Source: JARRQB01 sp965368585 (GTDB lineage: Bacteria > Pseudomonadota > Gammaproteobacteria > Chromatiales > Chromatiaceae). Taken from it: a stretch of DNA of 13,905 nt. The stretch is from contig CBDUNM010000138.1 of the NCBI GenBank assembly GCA_965368585.1, positions 1-13,905 of the forward strand, in the 5' to 3' direction. Of the stretch, positions 13,883-13,905 are shown piece after piece (within the stretch, counting starts at the first letter, position 1; the number at the start of each line of letters is the position of its first letter). The translations under genes and the position numbers were made by a program. Below the pieces are notes generated by a model. The model saw only the letters and a program-made list of their open reading frames with translations, was not told the origin of the DNA and did no database searches.

Positions 13883-13905
13883 GTGATTACCGCACGCGTT
13901 TATGA
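13883..13905 (+). CDS. Start of a new gene (first seven codons), cut by the window edge
   Basis: GTG at 13883 begins V(M)-I-T-A-R-V-Y and runs off the window. AGGAG (13870-13874) is 8 nt upstream, the same spacing as at the GTG of the DsrC-like gene (5272). The peptide MITARVY resembles MISVKVY, the start of that protein. The gene may therefore share its N-terminal domain, but seven residues are too few to name it. Confidence 0.5.

Overview
The window looks like a chromosomal segment of a GC-rich gammaproteobacterium, possibly a facultatively anaerobic sulfur-metabolising one. The clues are a DsrC/TusE-family protein, a class III (oxygen-sensitive) ribonucleotide reductase behind an FNR/Anr-like site, and a gammaproteobacterial-style MgtE. 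The taxonomic guess is inference. I see no tRNA, rRNA, CRISPR array, insertion sequence or phage gene.

Left part (1-5913, all + strand): the 3' end of an NAD-type malic enzyme gene, then a 382-bp gap with a strong hairpin and an operator-like palindrome. Next is maeB, a complete malic enzyme fused to a phosphotransacetylase-like domain, whose stop codon lies inside a long hairpin. Then come mgtE (Mg2+ channel/transporter) and an unusual 213-residue protein: a cysteine-free DsrC/TusE-like domain behind a ~100-residue N-terminal extension. Two malic enzymes side by side suggest control of C4-acid to pyruvate flux and of NADH versus NADPH yield.

Middle part (5944-8907, - strand): the anaerobic ribonucleotide reductase operon nrdD - small ORF - nrdG behind an FNR-like box. 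The large NrdD chain (682 aa) stops just after its Zn-binding cysteines. The conserved glycyl-radical segment is carried by a separate 59-aa ORF that overlaps nrdD by 20 nt and whose stop codon shares one base with the nrdG start. The reductase therefore appears to be split, with the radical-carrying glycine on its own small polypeptide. I translated this ORF by hand; it is the main find.

Right part (9027-13366, - strand): a tightly packed export operon starting with a TetR-family repressor, then a periplasmic adaptor (HlyD/AcrA type), an FtsX/DevC-type permease, an ABC ATPase, and a small secreted histidine-rich protein. The first three junctions are 4-nt overlaps or a 1-nt gap. A perfect 9-bp-arm palindrome overlaps a TTGACA-type promoter in front of the repressor, so autoregulation is likely. 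The substrate is unknown.

The last ~540 bp hold no convincing complete gene. At the very edge a new + strand gene starts (GTG with a good Shine-Dalgarno). Its first residues resemble the start of the DsrC-like protein, so a relative of that unusual N-terminal domain may lie just outside.
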